From positions 1 to 64,000 of the forward strand of contig NZ_JBHRSW010000043.1 in the NCBI RefSeq assembly GCF_042646125.1: a stretch of 64,000 nucleotides of DNA, in the 5' to 3' direction. The notes under the pieces were generated by a model. The model worked only from the letters and a program-made list of their open reading frames with translations, did no database searches and was not told the origin of the DNA. A program made the translations under genes and the position numbers. This DNA is from Glaciecola flavus (GTDB lineage Bacteria; Pseudomonadota; Gammaproteobacteria; Enterobacterales; Alteromonadaceae). This document shows, in pieces, positions 63,340 through 64,000 of the stretch. Position 1 is the stretch's first letter. Every line of letters begins with the position of its first letter.

Positions 63340-64000
63340 ATGAAAAAATTGAGTTTGGGTGCCTTAACGGTATCGCTGAGCTTAGTACTGAACGCTTGTT
63401 CTCGTGTTGAGCAAGTTGAAATACCGAACGCAGACAGTACCCCACAAGAAGTACAAGTCAATGTCAACGATAAAAACCCGCTTTTAGCTGAATTTTCTGG
63501 ATTGTACGAGGGAGTACCTGCGTTCGACAAAATGGATCTCGAGTATTTACTGCCCGCAATTGAAACGGGTATCGCCGAGTCTTTGCGCGAACACGATGCC
63601 ATTGCTAATAACAGTGAGGCAGCGAACTTCGAAAACACTATTGTCGCGATGGAAAGAGCAGGGCAATCTCTACAGCGCGTATTTACTTATTACGGCATAT
63701 GGCGATCAAATATGTCCAGCCCCGAATTCAGGGAGATTCAACGCGAAATCACGCCTAAAATCAGCGAATACTCATCCAAAATCACCCAAAACGCAAAATT
63801 GTTTGAGCGAATCAAAACAGTATATGAGAGCGAAGCGTTTTCTTCTTTAAATGAAGAAGAAAAACGAATTACACGCGCTTACTATAATAATTTTGTTGGC
63901 AATGGTGCGACCTTAGATGAAGCTGGCAAAGCACGTTTTGCTCAAATCAACCAAGATTTAGCAGAGTTACACCGTCAATTTGGTTCGAACGTGCTTGCTG
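63340..64000 (+). CDS. M3 family peptidyl-dipeptidase, lipoprotein (partial)
   Basis: The open frame runs from the ATG at 63340 off the right edge of the window; 220 residues are visible. It begins with a lipoprotein signal (LSLGALTVSLSLVLNACS, lipidated Cys20), then a spacer and the N-terminal helical part of Dcp-like M3 metallopeptidases (NPLLAEFSGLYEGVPAFDKMDLEYLLPAIETGI, NFENTIVAMERAGQSLQRVFTYYGIWRSNMSSPEF). The catalytic HExxH motif lies beyond the window, so activity cannot be checked. The protein is probably anchored in the periplasm or outer membrane and trims dipeptides from peptide C termini. Confidence 0.85.
   Translation, partial: MKKLSLGALTVSLSLVLNACSRVEQVEIPNADSTPQEVQVNVNDKNPLLAEFSGLYEGVPAFDKMDLEYLLPAIETGIAESLREHDAIANNSEAANFENTIVAMERAGQSLQRVFTYYGIWRSNMSSPEFREIQREITPKISEYSSKITQNAKLFERIKTVYESEAFSSLNEEEKRITRAYYNNFVGNGATLDEAGKARFAQINQDLAELHRQFGSNVLA

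Noticed and set aside
1..64000. CRISPR arrays, tRNA, rRNA and retron-like units
   Set aside because: No regularly spaced direct repeats, no tRNA cloverleaf with CCA-end context, no rRNA signature and no reverse transcriptase were seen.

Overview
The window is a stretch of chromosome from a gammaproteobacterium, most likely a marine member of the Alteromonadales (Alteromonadaceae-like). The evidence is gene content and order: argCBFGH-argA in one run, mrcA divergent from pilMNOPQ followed by aroK-aroB-damX, rpe-trpS-pabA, argD-astA-astD-DUF1338, a TorF-type porin, glnK-amt, and DUF2970/DUF2982 proteins. The DNA is moderately AT-rich. The genus cannot be fixed from the sequence alone. I see no tRNA, rRNA, CRISPR array, prophage or intact transposase gene.

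Region 1 (1-2430) is accessory: the proximal end of a decayed chromosomal integron. An integrase gene reading rightward is broken by an internal deletion, a stop codon and a frameshift. To its left lie two small cassette genes for secreted cysteine-containing proteins, both reading leftward, with two recognisable attC sites and several unexplained palindromes.

Region 2 (2450-9460) is the arginine biosynthesis operon argC-B-F-G-H-A, with a tandem pair of ARG boxes and a hairpin in its leader. Region 3 (9482-22063) holds maeA, then PBP1A (mrcA) back to back with the type IV pilus assembly operon pilMNOPQ and then aroK-aroB-damX. Region 4 (22141-30878) breaks the usual aroKB-damX-dam-rpe-gph-trpS order: a DpnM-like dam gene sits in reverse orientation, followed by a GGDEF-EAL protein, small membrane proteins, a long palindrome and a TorF porin; rpe-trpS-pabA-HDOD then follow, and gph is absent.

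Region 5 (31018-35871) carries argD(astC)-astA-astD-DUF1338, for arginine/ornithine use, again behind a tandem pair of ARG boxes. Region 6 (35954-47747) has parC, a BarA-like hybrid kinase with a 7TM sensor, DUF2982, and an RND efflux pair divergent from a TetR regulator. Region 7 (47911-64000) has pyrB-hemL-adenylate cyclase, a DyP peroxidase, gamma-glutamyltransferase, amt/glnK, PBP1B, a chemoreceptor, an MltB-type transglycosylase, purU and the start of an M3 peptidase.

Two regulatory themes link distant loci. ArgR-type operators of the same design (two boxes 21 bp apart) precede both argC and argD. Sigma-54 promoters with NtrC-type GCACC/GGTGC sites upstream precede both glnK-amt and the TorF porin, which suggests a nitrogen-limitation regulon. 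A third theme is a set of dispersed palindromic repeats (519-561, 26227-26368, 41540-41659, 47064-47100, 63205-63258) that coding annotation does not explain.
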